Part shown: positions 19,616 to 31,510 of the stretch, in pieces
Layout: every line of letters begins with the position of its first letter
How positions within the stretch are numbered: the first letter of the stretch is position 1
Assembly: GCF_020921035.1 (NCBI RefSeq)
Contig: NC_063154.1
Span: forward strand, 2,852,001 to 2,916,000
DNA length: 64,000 nt
Origin: Rhodamnia argentea
Lineage: Eukaryota; Streptophyta; Magnoliopsida; Myrtales; Myrtaceae
Reading direction: 5' to 3'
The notes under the pieces: generated by a model
The model's database searches: none
Told to the model about the DNA's origin: nothing
Seen by the model: the letters and a program-made list of their open reading frames with translations, nothing else
Program-made: the position numbers and the translations under genes

Positions 19616-21982
19616 TCATCCTAAATTCCGCCTCCTCACACGCCTTCCATCTATCTCCCCATGTTCAGCCTCGGTCACAACTGGCCCCATATCTAGTCCA
19701 TAATTGCTGCCGCTGACCCTCTTTTTACTTGAAAATCGGTCAGAGGAATCATCCACCATTACGAAAGCCTTAAGCAGTTCAGACAACAAGGAAGGGCAGC
19801 TCTCCTCCAAGTGCCTGAAGCCTTCGGACTGCATTACTACTGCAAAATTCAAAAATATTCTCCCACATCACATCCATTATTAAGGGCACACTCGGAAGAG
19901 TAGCTCATTTCCAGATTAGCACTGGTAAAGAAAAGAGGGGAATAGGGAAATAATCAAGGTTTAACCAGTAGGCAGCTTCAATAACAAGACATACGTCAAC
20001 TATGAAAAATAACCAAAAACCAATAAGATGAACAACTGTTTCTCATAGCAAGGGAGGGAAGCAGGGACGGAGGAGGGGGAAGAGGGATTGCCATAGATGA
20101 GGAAGGGTACTTCAAATCACCGAAAGCAAATCAACCACAACATCAGCAAACATTTTCATAGATAAAAAACTGAACAGATTTAGCATGTTCAAAGACCTCT
20201 AAATGTGTCAAATCAAATATTTGTGAGGAACAAACTTTGATATACTTTTGTAGCCTAACAAAGCACAAGCTGTTAATTATTAATATTTTCCATTTTGTTG
20301 TTTGTGGGTTTGGGGGGGTGGGGGGGAGGGGGCTTGTCAAAGAACAAAAGTGTAATTGACCAGAAACAAGTGCCACTATTCTTTTAAGACGCACCCGCCG
20401 AGTTTGCTGGATGTGCAGCAAATTTTAGACACATCGCCTTTAGCTGTCCGAGCTGGTGCTGCTCAGCTAGGGTAAGTGTTGTAGCCACTGTATCGGCACT
20501 AATCTCCTCATATAATTTCGACTCACACAATAATTTCAATCGTTCTAGATTGTAGCGGTCGGCAGCAGCTAATAGATGCTGCACCACATTAGTCAATGTA
20601 CCAGAAGAGGTTGAGCCCGTGATTTCACATAAATCAGGTATTTCGTCCGTGTAAATGAACAGAAGCATTGCCTGCAGAAGTTTGCCAACTGGAGTCAGAC
20701 AGGGTGGTTTACATACTAGCACAATCAGCGCCCAATATACAGCAAGAGTGGGGAAAGAAAGACATTGAGAATCATGTGATGCTAGTTTGCCAACATCAAC
20801 GTCATAAAGTTTTTAGTACATAAGAAGCCCACACTGTTCCAAGAAAAGCTTGATATCTTACCTTAAAAATGGAGGGATCAACATCCTCTACGACAACCTC
20901 CTCTATATTGCAGTCCCCAATGAGACCAAAAAACTGGGCTCGAAAAACTGGAGAACGAGTAGCGAGGATCAATTTGTGAGCTCTAAAGGTTTCGTCACCA
21001 ACAACAAAAGCTATGTCACAGCCAACTTCAGAATCTAACAGGGGCTTCAGATGCTGGCCAATGTCTGATGGCGGAATAGGAATTCGGTACTGTTTGGGGC
21101 CCTCAGTATGGGTTCTCACAACTCCAACGGTACAGTGCATCACAAGGCAATCGTCCTTGATGTAATCAGAAGTCTCTAAAGCAGCTCTTCTCAAAAAGCG
21201 CTTGTAACCCCTGAAATGGTGCAATGAACTCGACATTTTAGAAGTTATTGGTGCTAGTGTACTCGAAAACATTCATTCCAGTTCGATAAATTCATCGGGG
21301 AGAAACATAACAAGATAACACGATGGAAGATACACAAGCCATAAGCCTCCCTGGGGTTGATATACGCAATTCACTTGATGATGGTCCTCTAGAAACCAAA
21401 CGCCACGAAACATCACGCGAACGTTGGAAGGGAGTCGTAATTTGGACCTGATTCACCTCCGACATATCCGATTAAGACCCAAAAATCCCAACATTCAACA
21501 CCCGACGAATCGTAACAGGACATAAATAGCAGCAATCGCAACCTACTGAAAAGCATTAGGCGTGGCCCCTCTCAAAATAAACAATCAACGCTTTACCACA
21601 TGCTGCCGCGGTACTTGAGCGTGTAAGGCCCGCTCTGGAGCGCGCGGTCGAAGTGGCTATGGACCTTGTGCTTCCCCTTCCCGCTCTGGTCGACGAGCGT
21701 CAGCTCGAACAGCGCCCTGACGTCGGAGCCCTCGCTGGCCAAGGCGATGAAGGCGGACACGTACATCATGCTGTCCTCCGGGTTCTTCCCGTCCGGATAG
21801 AAGTAGATGGCCCAGTCGTAGCCCCCGACCCTGAAGACGTCGCTGGAGATGAACTTCCCGGCCCCCATCCCCTTGGCCAGCGAGTAGCCGCTCATCGTGA
21901 ACTCGTGCGAGCCGTTCACCGTCCGGCTGATCGACGTCGAGCCGCACTCGCCGTCTTTGCTTGGCACGATCGGAGCACTCAT
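19616..21982 (-). CDS. BPM3: MATH-BTB protein, canonical BPM (CUL3 E3-ligase substrate adaptor)
   Basis: Four exons: 21982-21597, 21210-20862, 20671-20395 and 19839-19616 (386, 349, 277, 224 nt; phases fit), 411 aa. The MATH domain (about 20-165) contains [14 protein letters not shown] and [10 protein letters not shown], the latter matching the substrate-cleft strand of human SPOP. The BTB domain (about 190-310) contains [16 protein letters not shown] and VFRAQFFG; a BACK-like helical end follows ([13 protein letters not shown]). The tail ends in [10 protein letters not shown], a basic cluster typical of BPM proteins and likely a nuclear signal. Arabidopsis BPMs bring transcription factors (for example HB6, MYB56) to CUL3. 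I use BPM3 because of the adjacent PMT11 and HESO1; by sequence alone it is simply BPM. Confidence 0.92.
20305..20334 (+). other. G-run cluster (possible G-quadruplex) in BPM intron 3
   Basis: Four or more runs of three to seven G occur within about 30 bases on the + strand, the non-transcribed-sense side for this - strand gene. The transcript itself would be C-rich here. It may simply be a slippage-prone simple repeat. Confidence 0.4.
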
Positions 21983-23064
21983 CGCTTGCCTTGCTCCCGG
22001 TGGCGCGCGGCAGGGGTTTTGGCGAGGGATTTGGGGGGGGCAATCTATCGGGACGGAGAGGGGTTAGGGTTAATGATCGGAGACGGAAGGCGGAGGCCGA
22101 CGGCGGGAGGATTGAACGGTCTGCTGCGATTTTTAGATTTTGCAGGTAAATCATTCAATTTCCGCCGGCATCTGTACTCGAAATGAATTTTTTTTTTTTT
22201 TAGAGATTTTCTTTCTGTACTTCACATGCCAGCGTAAATCAGCTTTTTTTCGCCTGTGAATTAGAAGCCGCTTTCTTCGGAAATTTGGAGGAATAAAATC
22301 AGTTTCTCCAAAATTCAACGAATATTACCCCAAAAAATGAAAAAAAAAAAAGATTATAGCTTGCTCATTTTAATCTCCCTGCCAAAGCGATGGCGAAAAT
22401 TAAGGGAAGAACCGAGTCGTGCAATTTGGACTCGGCTCGACGATTGCTCGAGATCAACTTGTTTAGTTTTTCCGAGTCGAGTTGCAACAATATCCAAGAG
22501 AGTCGAGTTTGAGCTTGTCGGTGCTCGTCTCAATTAATTTGTGAACATGATCATGATTTATTTATATCTAATAATAGCATGGAGGTTGTTAAGCTACATT
22601 ACTTAAATCCGCTTACCCATAAATGCGAGAAAAAAATGGTTCAAGTTCATCAAACTCAAGTAACTCTAGGATCGTGGAGTCGAGGTCGAGCATTTGAATT
22701 TTCTATCGGGCTCCATTCGTTTCGTCGATAGTAAATGGTTTGAGAAGTATTTTCTTAAATATGATCGCTTGTATCTTGAAAAAAAAAAAAAAGTCATCGT
22801 GCATAAAGATATCTGGACTAGATTGTTGTCGATAATAAAATTAATTTTATAAAATTAATTAATTCAAGCAATATAATTATCAAAAATAATATTTTTTGGT
22901 CGAATTTGAAATATTTCCATATTCATGTCCATGCAATGAAGCAAACCACTGAAAAATCCATATGGCTTTAATACATTTTCACTCTTACCCGGTCAAAAAA
23001 AAAAATGAAATTCAGACTTGAAATTCACACTGGCGTTCACCAGACCACACTATGCATCTACTTA
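21983..23064. other. Spacer between BPM copies A and B
   Basis: The part next to 21982 is the 5' UTR and promoter of the canonical BPM. About 22400-22700 contains repeated GAGTCGAG and GACTCGG motifs, which look like a degraded non-autonomous element. The rest is AT-rich with poly-A runs. No gene seen. Confidence 0.4.
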
Positions 23065-24520
23065 CTACTCGTGAAAGATTCGAAGCCTTCCAGAACTGCA
23101 CTGCATCCTCCTGCCAGCCAAGACCAGATGCATCAACACGGAAGGGCAGGTCCTCTCCAGATGCATGAGGCCTTCCGACTCGATCAACGCTGCCGGAAAA
23201 TTTTGACAAGGTTCAAGAAAACATGTGCTCGGTTAGTAAGTGCGTGTTTGGTATACGGTGGTTTAGATCGAGAAAGAACTCCACCGCCTCGTCACTATGA
23301 AGGCTCACCTCTCAAGTTTGCCGGATTTGTCGCAAATTCCAAGCATGCTCCCTTCAGCTTGTGGAGCTGGTACCGGTCAGCCAGCGCGATTATATTCACC
23401 ACCGTGTCGACGGTGATATGCTTGCTCAACTTTGACTCGCATAGCAATCTTAGTCGATCGAGACAGTAATAGTCAGCGGCTGCCGTTAAATGCATCACTA
23501 CATTGGTGGATGCAGGATGAGAGGTCGATCCCGCGATCTTGCCTATATCGGGAAACTGGTCGGTGTAGATGTATTCCAACATTGCCTGCAACAACTTCGT
23601 GGTGCTAGTTCAAGAAAAGCTTGATATCCTCATCGATAACAGTTCGAGCAAAGAACGTGGTTACCTTGAAAATGGAAGGATCCACGCCCTCCACGACGAG
23701 TTTCTTGATGTCACCGCCGCTGATAGGACCGAAAAACTGGGCTCTGAATACCGACGACCGAGCGGCGAGAATCACTTTGTGGGCTTTAAAAATTTGGTCG
23801 CCGACCACGAAATCTATGTCGGTACCCAAGCTGGAGTCCAACAGGGCTTTCAAACCCTGACCTATGTCCGACGGCGGAACGACAACTCTGTAGTGTCTCC
23901 GCCTCCGAAGTGGGGCCTTCACGAATCCGACGGTGCAGTGCAGGATGAGGCAGTCGTCCTTGATGCAGCGCGATGCACGGAGATGGTCTCTCTTCAAGAA
24001 CCGATGGAATCCCCTGCAACAGCGCCAAAACCAAAGAAAGCACGTCAAAAATAAGGATCTACTCAAAAGCATCGAAGTGTGACCCCAACTCTCACGATAA
24101 ACAGTCAAATGCATACCACATGTATCCCTTCATGAGCGTGTACGGCCCGCACAGTTTCCCGTACGGATGGTGGTTTTCTTGCGCCCCCTGGTCCTCCAGC
24201 TTGAGCATGAAGCATGCCCTTGCGTCTGAGGCCTCAGTCATCAGCGCGACGAACGCCGACGAGTAGTCGCTGTCCTCCGGGTTCATGCCGCCAGGGTAGA
24301 AGCAGATGGCCCAGTCGTAGCCACCGGCGGCAAACACCTCGCTGCACACGTACTCGCCCACTGCCTGGGCCCTCCAGATGTTGGGGATCGTGACTATGCA
24401 CGAGTCGGTCGCCATGTCAAAGACCATTATGGAGTCGCGCTCGTCGTGTCTGGCGGCCGTGGGTGGAGCGACAGCGGCGGGAGCAGGGCCCCGTGAGGTT
24501 GAAGTTCCGGCGGTCCTCAT
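23065..24520 (-). CDS. Divergent MATH-BTB protein (BPM copy B)
   Basis: Four exons: 24520-24117, 24013-23665, 23585-23309 and 23189-23065 (404, 349, 277, 125 nt), 384 aa, all borders GT/AG. Exons 2 and 3 have exactly the lengths of the canonical copy. The MATH domain keeps GGYDWAICFYPGG but has MWGFHRFLKR where the canonical copy has [10 protein letters not shown]. The BTB domain is complete (TDIDFVVGDQIFKAHK). The last exon ends early (GRLRIFHE) and lacks the basic nuclear-type tail. The N-terminus is Ala/Pro-rich and unlike the other copies. The full open frame over four exons argues for a working gene, but the divergence suggests relaxed or altered constraint. Confidence 0.82.
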
Positions 24521-26939
24521 CGGTTCTTGACTTCTTGGTGGCGGGTGATCTGGTCAGGTTCCGACGTCGGATTTCGGAGAAGAATTTGTGACGGAACCGG
24601 AGGGAATCTTGGAAGTGGGTGGAGAAGTACGGCGGTGATTTGGGCGTGGAGAGGGTTAGGGGTTCTTCACCGGAGATGAAGAGGCAGAGGACTCGTTTGC
24701 CTTTGGCTTCGGGAAGGGTGGGTTTGAATTCGACGGAAGTGTGTGCGAGCGCGCGCCAGAAAAACTTTCGTGCATTTTTGCAGATTTATTGTGCTTCTCC
24801 TGTTTGTTATGGATTTTCTTGTATATCCCATTTAATCAAATTGAAATGATTTTTCATTTTCTAGTCTTTTATTCTTCTATTTTCAGTTTTAAAAATATTT
24901 TCCTACTCATAGTCGACATGAGGAAGAATTTAGGCTTCGTTTGTTTCACGAATGATAAATTATTTGAAATATATTATTCTAAAAATGGTCGGTTGTGTCG
25001 ACTATAACAATAAACATATTTTCATCACCCACGAAAATATTTAGACATTTATGTTGATGATGAAAATACCAAGCAATGCAAGCGATCATTTTTTTTAAAA
25101 AAAATTTCTAAATCATTCTTTTTTCTCTAAACAAAAGATGCCTTGGTTACAAAACTAATTATCCATTGGGGTCGATCCGTACTCTCGCCATTCGCTTAGT
25201 TTTTTTCGATGTTCATAATTAGTGTACTTTGTCCCGAAAACATTAGTTGATGACCAAGTCATTTTGATTGAAAATAATCACATGAATTGTTCCTCCCACA
25301 ACTTGTAATTTTTTTTAATGATGAATGCGTGTGATTATAATTTAATAGAAAATATCTCTTTTGGAGGAAAAATTGGATTATCAACATGTCAAAAGTTCTC
25401 CTTAAGCAAGAGCAGCACTTTACAAGACTCATTAGCACGAAAACTAGAGTTTTTGTGGGAGCAGCACCTTAGAAGGTAACTCAAAATCTTTAGAGAAACT
25501 ATATATTTTTCCCAAAGTTCCTTGGTCAAAGTCGAATGTACGAAAACCTTAACCCATGAAATAATTAAATTCGTCTTCAATTAGTGACTTCGAGTGAATT
25601 TTTTAACTAATGACTGTACTTAATATGTGAAAAGAAAAATTATATTCCTCCAAGAGTGCAATAAACCTTGATGAAACCACTGGTCGATGAAGGACAATTA
25701 TTCCTCGTTCTTGATGCTGATTTATATTTTATCAATGACATTAAGGTTATCAAACCATTGTCAAAATAGAAGTAGACAACGTAGATGAAAAAATTTTAAC
25801 ATGCAAAATGACCATGGATGTACTTGATAATCGTTCATTCTCGACATTTATGGATTAAGCTCAACATGCAAAATGATCATGGATGTTCTTGACAATGGTT
25901 CATTCTCGACGTTTACGGATTAAGCTAACTATAGAAAGTGTCCAATAGCCAAGTACATAACTATCATGACGTTAGGGATATATACTTTGGTATATATATG
26001 ATTAGTTTTGTACGTGTTACGTGCATTTGTTATTATCAGATTGATAATTCTAGTTGAATGGAGAATAAAAACATTTAACATCATTTTCTTTTTTCCACTA
26101 TTATTCGGAGTCTTTTCTACAAAGCAAACATTAAAATGAACATTTTCTTTATTCCTTCAATAACTAAAACCAATCTACTCTAAATTTAGAAAAGAAAAAA
26201 AGGAAAAGCAGAGAACGTGAAGCAAGTTGTCACACGATAGAGTCAATTAAGGAATTTAGTCAAGATTCGGGCGAAGGTCGCGAGTGGTCGAGAGCCCCGG
26301 CGACCCTACCGACCATCGCCCAAGCGATGGTTGGGTGAGGAGGTCCTCGCCAGGTTTTTTTTTTTTTTTTTTTTTGAGTTCTTTTATATTTAAAATTTAG
26401 CCTGTTTGATCTAACTAAACCGAAATTCGAGGGTAAAAAAAAGAACAGAACAAAACGAAACCGACAGTTTTTACGGTTAGGATTTGCCCTCTCCAATGAG
26501 TCCCCAGCCTAAAGAAAGATCTAAAGATGTCACCTACTTCTCTCTCTTTCGAACCCGATCATCCAGAACTGGGCTTTGGGTCAATCTTTCTTCTTTCTTG
26601 GGGAAGTACTTCAGTGGAATTCAACCAAGCAAGCGAGGTTCAGATGTGCTGAAAACCCAAAACTATACCGCTTTCGTATCAAAGTTGTCACCCTACGCGC
26701 AAAAATCTCGATGCAAAGATCAATTATTTTCTTCTTCGACTTCTTTATCTTCCAGGAGGGAAAAAACGGTTTGATGAATTCTCAAAGAACACAAAATTTT
26801 CTGCCTTATCAGCCCTCCTCCTGCCGAAAATGGCATCCTCCTAATTTCCCTGTCCCGGCCTTTGCCCGACCACGCTGCTGCTGCTGTTCCTCCCCAGGTG
26901 GTCGGCAAACTCGTTGAGGATGCTGTCGCTGGCAGCCAA
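24521..26939. other. Leader and upstream spacer of BPM copy B; homologous to 38845-42620
   Basis: 24521-24830 is the 5' leader of copy B. It and the following DNA to about 26260 match 38845-42620 piecewise: same order of phrases (a leader with TTGACTTCTTGGTGGCGGGT, a MITE at 24925-25145, a block near 25400-25630, an end near 26220). At 26265-26350 a GC-rich core (CCGGCGACC, CATCGCCCAAGCGATGG) begins an unrelated repeat followed by a long T run. The remaining 26460-26940 has no gene I recognise. Confidence 0.6.
24925..25145. repeat. MITE-like element with imperfect inverted ends
   Basis: The left end (GGCTTCGTTTGTTTCACGAA) is mirrored at the right by TTTTTCTCTAAACAAAAGATGCC. Relatives are at 39340-39565 and 42852-43095. 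Because this copy and the one at 39340 sit at corresponding positions of two duplicated units, the insertion predates that duplication. Confidence 0.55.
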
Positions 26940-27598
26940 GAGCAGCACTGACAACACCGAAGGTCAATTCTCCTCCAAGTTCTTGAAGGCTTGCGACTCC
27001 ATCACTGCTGCGAAAATTTTAAACGATTCGAAACATCTACTCAATTAGTAAAAGGCGTGCTTGGTAGATAGATGTTTAACTAGGAAAAAACTTCTCTGCC
27101 CCATCTTCTACGAACGCTCACCTCCCAAGTTTGCCGGATTTGTAGCAAATTTCAAGCATATTGCCTTCGGCTTGTGGAACTGGTGCTGATAAGCCAGCGC
27201 GACTATAGTGGCTGCCGTATCGATGGCGATCTGCTCGCACAACTTTGACTCACATAGTAGTCTCATTTGATTGAGACAGTAGCGGTCACCAGCAGCCACT
27301 AGATGCAGCATCAGATTGGTAGACGCGGAACGAGAGGTCAACCCCGCAATCTCGCCGATGTCGGGAAACTCGTCGGTGTAGATGAATTCCAACATTGCCT
27401 TCAAGAACTTCGTCTTGCTACTTCAGGACAAGTTCAATATGCTCACCAATAATACTTTGAGCAAGGAGAATAGTTCCCTTGAAAATAGAAGAAACCACGT
27501 CCTCTACGAATTTCTTGATGTTACGGTCGCCGATAGGACCGAAAAACTAGGCTCTCAGTACCATAGATCGAGCGACGAGAATCAAAATTTGTGGTAGG
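26940..27598 (-). pseudogene. BPM copy C, internally deleted pseudogene
   Basis: Exon 3 is complete and of standard length (27398-27122, 277 nt; AMLEFIYTDEFPD...). Exon 4 begins near 27010 but has an in-frame TGA at 26964-26966 (ENCPS became EN-stop). Only the last third of exon 2 remains (up to 27598), with an in-frame TAG before FFGPIGD, and its splice donor is GG instead of GT. Exon 1 and the first part of exon 2 are gone: sequence beyond 27598 matches the distant upstream regions of copies D and E (about 32095 and 37255), so one deletion joined exon 2 to far-upstream DNA. Confidence 0.88.
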
Positions 27599-28738
27599 TC
27601 CGAAAAACCAGAATGCGAAAGGAAAATGGTCGTGAGGGTGGGTCATATTTATACGACTGCATACCCATTCATATGTTGGAAAATATCTAAAAGAAAAGTT
27701 AAGGAAAACCTAAATATGGTTTTGCGCTGGAGTACTCTCATCATGGATAAGGGCATCACATTCGCATCAATGGTTTTGGGCAAGCAATCTAATGGGCATT
27801 ACTAAGGTTATAACTTGCTCAAACCCAAACAAAAAAAAAAAAGGAGGAGGAGTTGCTGAAAAAGACACAAAACGAGATCCGTATTTTCTACTTCTGGAAG
27901 TAAATGTGTGGCAATTCAATGAATTCACGGCACATTGGGAGTAAGTTAGATTGAAATAGTAATGAGGTGGATCTGTACTTTTTACTTCTGAGAATAAATA
28001 TGGCTAGTACATTTATCTATAATGAGGTGGATATGTATTTTCTTCATGTCACGAATGACATAGCTTTTCAATAGCTTTAATGACAATTCTTCATCACCCA
28101 TTGAGGCGAAAAACATCAAGTACAGACCAAGTTATTTTGATTGAAAAATCATCACTTTTTGAGACTTATTTTTCAAGAAGGCACACTACGTCTTAAGAGA
28201 AATTCTACATCCCCTAAAGTTCTCTGGTCAAAGTCAAAGACACTAATAGTCAATCCAATCACCCGAGCAGCACACGCAGAAGCCCTTGCCCTTGTTGATT
28301 GGCTCTTGCAAGATCCAGAAAATGAGTTATTTTCTGTCTTCTAATCTCTAGGAAGCAAGAGTTGCACATGCCATATGCCTGCAACTATTCTAATATGTCA
28401 TGAGTAGGTACAACCTAAAGTGGAAGTTTTCAATTTGCTAACTTGACAGTTGACACCCACTGGTGCATATTTCTTTCCAAATGGGAGGTCAAATCGGCTT
28501 TTTCAATTTTAATTTTTAATTTTCTATTTGTCAATGTGAACGTGTCATTTCATTGTTGGCAACATGATAGTCACGAAGGTTTCCAGCATGTTGGATTTGT
28601 CTCTCTATATTTCTTTTTTTTGGTCGAAATCTCTCTATATTGGAAAATTACTAATTTACTAGTTTTGGTATCCGAGGCACTTTAGGTTTTAATTGGGTTG
28701 GTTGTTTTACATTGCCTTTCATCTATCATTTATTTATA
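27599..28738. other. Upstream spacer of BPM copy C
   Basis: 27640-27830 matches 32100-32300 and 37255-37450 (phrases such as GCAAGCAATCTAATGG and GGTTTTGC-CTGGA-TAC). About 28140-28260 resembles 41200-41330. The rest is AT-rich. No gene seen. Confidence 0.5.
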
Positions 28739-29282
28739 GGGTTAATATCGTTAATAGCTCCAAACTAGTATACCCCGTGTCTCATTCACTTTAAACTAAT
28801 TACAAAATTACAAATAGGTACACACATGCCACATTTACCGCAAACAAATTTTTGTGTCACAAATAGGTACACTCATAAAACTTATATACTCATACACATT
28901 TACCCCAAATTGTGGTAAATCTGAAATTTCTTTGGAGTACATATGGCATGAGTGCACCAATTTGGAGTAAATGTAGCATGAATGTATCAGTTTAGGAGTA
29001 TTTACGACACAATATTTTGTTTGGGCAAATGTGGCACGGATATACCAATTTGGAATTTTGCTTATATATATATATATATTTTTTTTATGACCCAGGGAAC
29101 CCCCGCACGGCCGGCAGCCGGGGGGTAAACCCCGGGGGCAACACGTGCTAGCCACCACACTCGTGCCACCGGGTAAGTCACCCTGCGACGCCTCTGGGAT
29201 TTGAACACTCGACCTTTTGCGAGAGGAAGAGTGCGCAAGCCAGCTGCGCCACCCAGGTGGGTGGTAAACTTATATTAATCCC
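28739..29282. mobile_element. MITE with GGGTTAATAT ends, split by a SINE
   Basis: The left end GGGTTAATATCGTTAATAGC pairs with the right end, which reads GGGATTAATATAAGC when reversed. It carries the family's internal phrases (CCAAACTAGTATACC, GTAAATGTGGCATGAGTG). Flanks share TATTTATA (28731-28738 and 29283-29290), an 8-bp target duplication. A SINE occupies 29068-29268; without it the element is about 343 bp. Related copies lie at 34531, 38591, 40684 and 43435. Confidence 0.8.
29068..29268 (-). mobile_element. tRNA-derived SINE nested in the MITE
   Basis: Read on the - strand, the head contains an A box (TGGCGCAGCTGG) and a B box (GTGTTCAAATCCC) at tRNA-like spacing. A GC-rich body follows (GGGGTTTACCCCCCGGCTGC), then a tail of TCATAAAAAAAATATATA. 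CTTATAT flanks both sides (29061-29067 and 29269-29275), the expected target-site duplication. The tRNA-like part cannot fold as a complete tRNA gene and continues into the SINE body. Confidence 0.85.
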
Positions 29283-29290
29283 TATTTATA

Positions 29291-29782
29291 TGGAAATTGG
29301 AAAAGGTAGGCGGTTATTTTTTTTTATTGAAATTGTTTGATTTCTAATCCTTCAATAAATATTTTGACCCGATAATAATACTCGACCGTACAATAGGAAC
29401 TAATGATACTCAATATAATTAATCGCGTAGTCGTTCTTCGTGTTTTCATAGACTAAGATCATTTGTAAGTATAGTTATGTTGGTTATCTTGATTATTTTC
29501 AAATTTATATCCGGGCAATGATGTCAAACCAACAAAAAAGCTTATGATTTTTACATTAACAAGAGACTACAAGATAGGGTTTTAGTGATATATTTAATAT
29601 ACATATATGTGTATATGTATATATTTGCATTACAATCTTAATGGCTGGTTGGAATAACTGAGGCTCTACTGTCTAGAAGGCAGCCGCAAAGAAGGTAATG
29701 TCTAAATCGCTAATTGGTAAAACGGCATCTTCCTTTCATATTATGGTTTCCTTGTTTCGGTTTTTGCCCGACCATGCTGCTG
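29291..29782. other. Spacer downstream of BPM copy D
   Basis: AT-rich DNA with a (TA/TG)-type simple repeat at about 29595-29625. No gene or clear element seen. Confidence 0.4.
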
Positions 29783-31215
29783 CTACTCCTCTTCGAATGG
29801 TCGGCAACCTCGAGTTTGCCGGTTGCTGACAGCCGAGAGTAGCTCCGACAATACCGAAGGGCAATTCTCTTCCAGGTGCTTGAAACCTTCGGACTTCATC
29901 ACCCCTATGAAATCTCAAAAGATTCACAACATCAACTTGATTAGTAAAGGTGTGCTTGGTAGATAGTTGTTTAACTAGGAAAGAACTTCACTGCTCCATT
30001 TCTACCAAGGCTCACCTCCCAAGTTTGCCGGATTCACAGCAAAATCCAGGCATATTGCCTTCAGCTTGTGTAGATGGTGCTGATCAGCCAACACGACTAT
30101 CGTCGCCACCGTATCTTCGGTGATCTGCCCACTCAACTTTGACTCGCATAGTAGTCTCAATCGTTTGAGACTGTAGCGGTCAGCAGCAGCCACTAAATGT
30201 AGCAATACATTGGTGGATGAAGAAGGAGAGATCGAGCCTACAACTTCGCCGATGTCGGGAAACTCATCGGTGTACATAAATTCCAACATTGCCTGCAAAA
30301 AGTTTTAGGCGCATAAAAACCTCGTCGTGCTAGTCTAAGAAAAGCTTTATATCCTCACCAATGCCACTTTGAGTGAGGAGAATAGTAGTTACCTGGAAAA
30401 TGAAAGGATCAACGTCCTCCACAACGAGTTTCTCTATGTTGAGATCGCCAATAGGACCAAAAAACTGGGCTTTGAATACCTGAGATCGAGCGGCAAGAAT
30501 CAATTTGTGGGCTTTAAACGTTTCGTCGCCAACTACGATTTCTATGTCGGTTCCCAATCCAGATTCCAACAAAGCCTTCAGATCCTGACCCATGTCCGAC
30601 GGCGGAATGGCGACTCTATAGTGTCTCGGCCCCTCAACTTTGGCCTTCACGACTCCTACGGTGCTGTGCAGGATAAGGCAGTCGTCCTTGATGTAGCGCG
30701 ATGCCTCTGGATGATCTCTCTTCAAGAACCGAGGGTATCCCCTGCAACAGCACAAAATCAAAGAAAGCATGTCAGCAAGGATCTACTCGAAAGCATCTCA
30801 AGATAAACAATCGAATCCAATCAAACAGTGATCAAACATTTGCGTACCACATGCTTTCCCGGTACATGAGCGTGTGCGGGCCCTTCACGAGGGGGTGATG
30901 GAAAAGGGTGAAGACCAGGTGGTTCCCCTCCCCGCTCCGGTCCTCCAGCCTGAGCTCAAACAACGCCCTCACGTCTGAGTCGTCGGTCATTAGCGCAATG
31001 AAGGCCGACGAGTACTCGCTGTCCTCTGGGCTCATGCCGCCAGGGTAGAAGTAGATGGCCCAGTCGTAGCCGCCAGCGGCGAACGTCTCGCTGAACACGA
31101 ACTGGCCCACTCCCCGAGACTGGGCCTCCGAGAAGTGGGTGATCACGAACGTGTAGGAGCCGTTCACTGTCTCGAAGGCCGTTCTGGAGTCGCACTCGTT
31201 GAGTCCGGCGGTCAT
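29783..31215 (-). CDS. Divergent MATH-BTB protein (BPM copy D)
   Basis: Four exons: 31215-30848, 30741-30393, 30292-30016 and 29904-29783 (368, 349, 277, 122 nt), 371 aa with the start at 31215 (MTAGLNECDS). The MATH domain has [13 protein letters not shown] and MWGYPRFLKR, with Pro where the canonical copy has Lys in the cleft strand. The BTB domain is complete (TDIEIVVGDETFKAHK). The last exon ends at GCRPFEEE without the basic tail. The same frame is open upstream to 31416, adding 67 residues (KMTVELIPAPPKSVLG...) that are also open in copy E. A TATTTAT box within that stretch favours the shorter start. It forms a recent pair with copy E. Confidence 0.82.
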
Positions 31216-31510
31216 GGTGGGATCTTGGTTGTGGGTGATCGAGACGGGTTTCGAGGTCGTTGTTTGGAGAACAATTTGTGCGTGGGGCATAAATAGCGGG
31301 GGGTTCTTCATCGGAGATGGAAGGCCAAGGACAGATTTGGGAGGGGCAGGTATGAGTTCAACGGTCATCTTCTCGTGTGCGCGTGCGCGCTCTGCTGGAG
31401 AAAAACTTTCATGCATTTTCCAGATTTATTTCCCAAAACGGCAAAACTTTCAGGCGTTTCCCAGATTTATTTCCCAAAATGGCAAAAGAGATTCCAGTAG
31501 TTGAGCAATA
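31216..31510 (-). promoter_or_regulatory. Leader/promoter of BPM copy D with TATA-like box and two 41-51 bp repeats
   Basis: On the - strand a GCTATTTATGCCCC box lies about 75-85 nt upstream of the ATG at 31215. Further upstream, CAGATTTATTTCCCAAAA occurs at 31420 and 31461, two units of the repeat that has three units in copy E and one degenerate unit in copy B. Confidence 0.55.

Noticed and set aside
29190-29268. tRNA gene on the - strand
   Set aside because: A and B boxes are present, but there is no complete acceptor stem or cloverleaf; the sequence continues into a SINE body with tail and target duplications.
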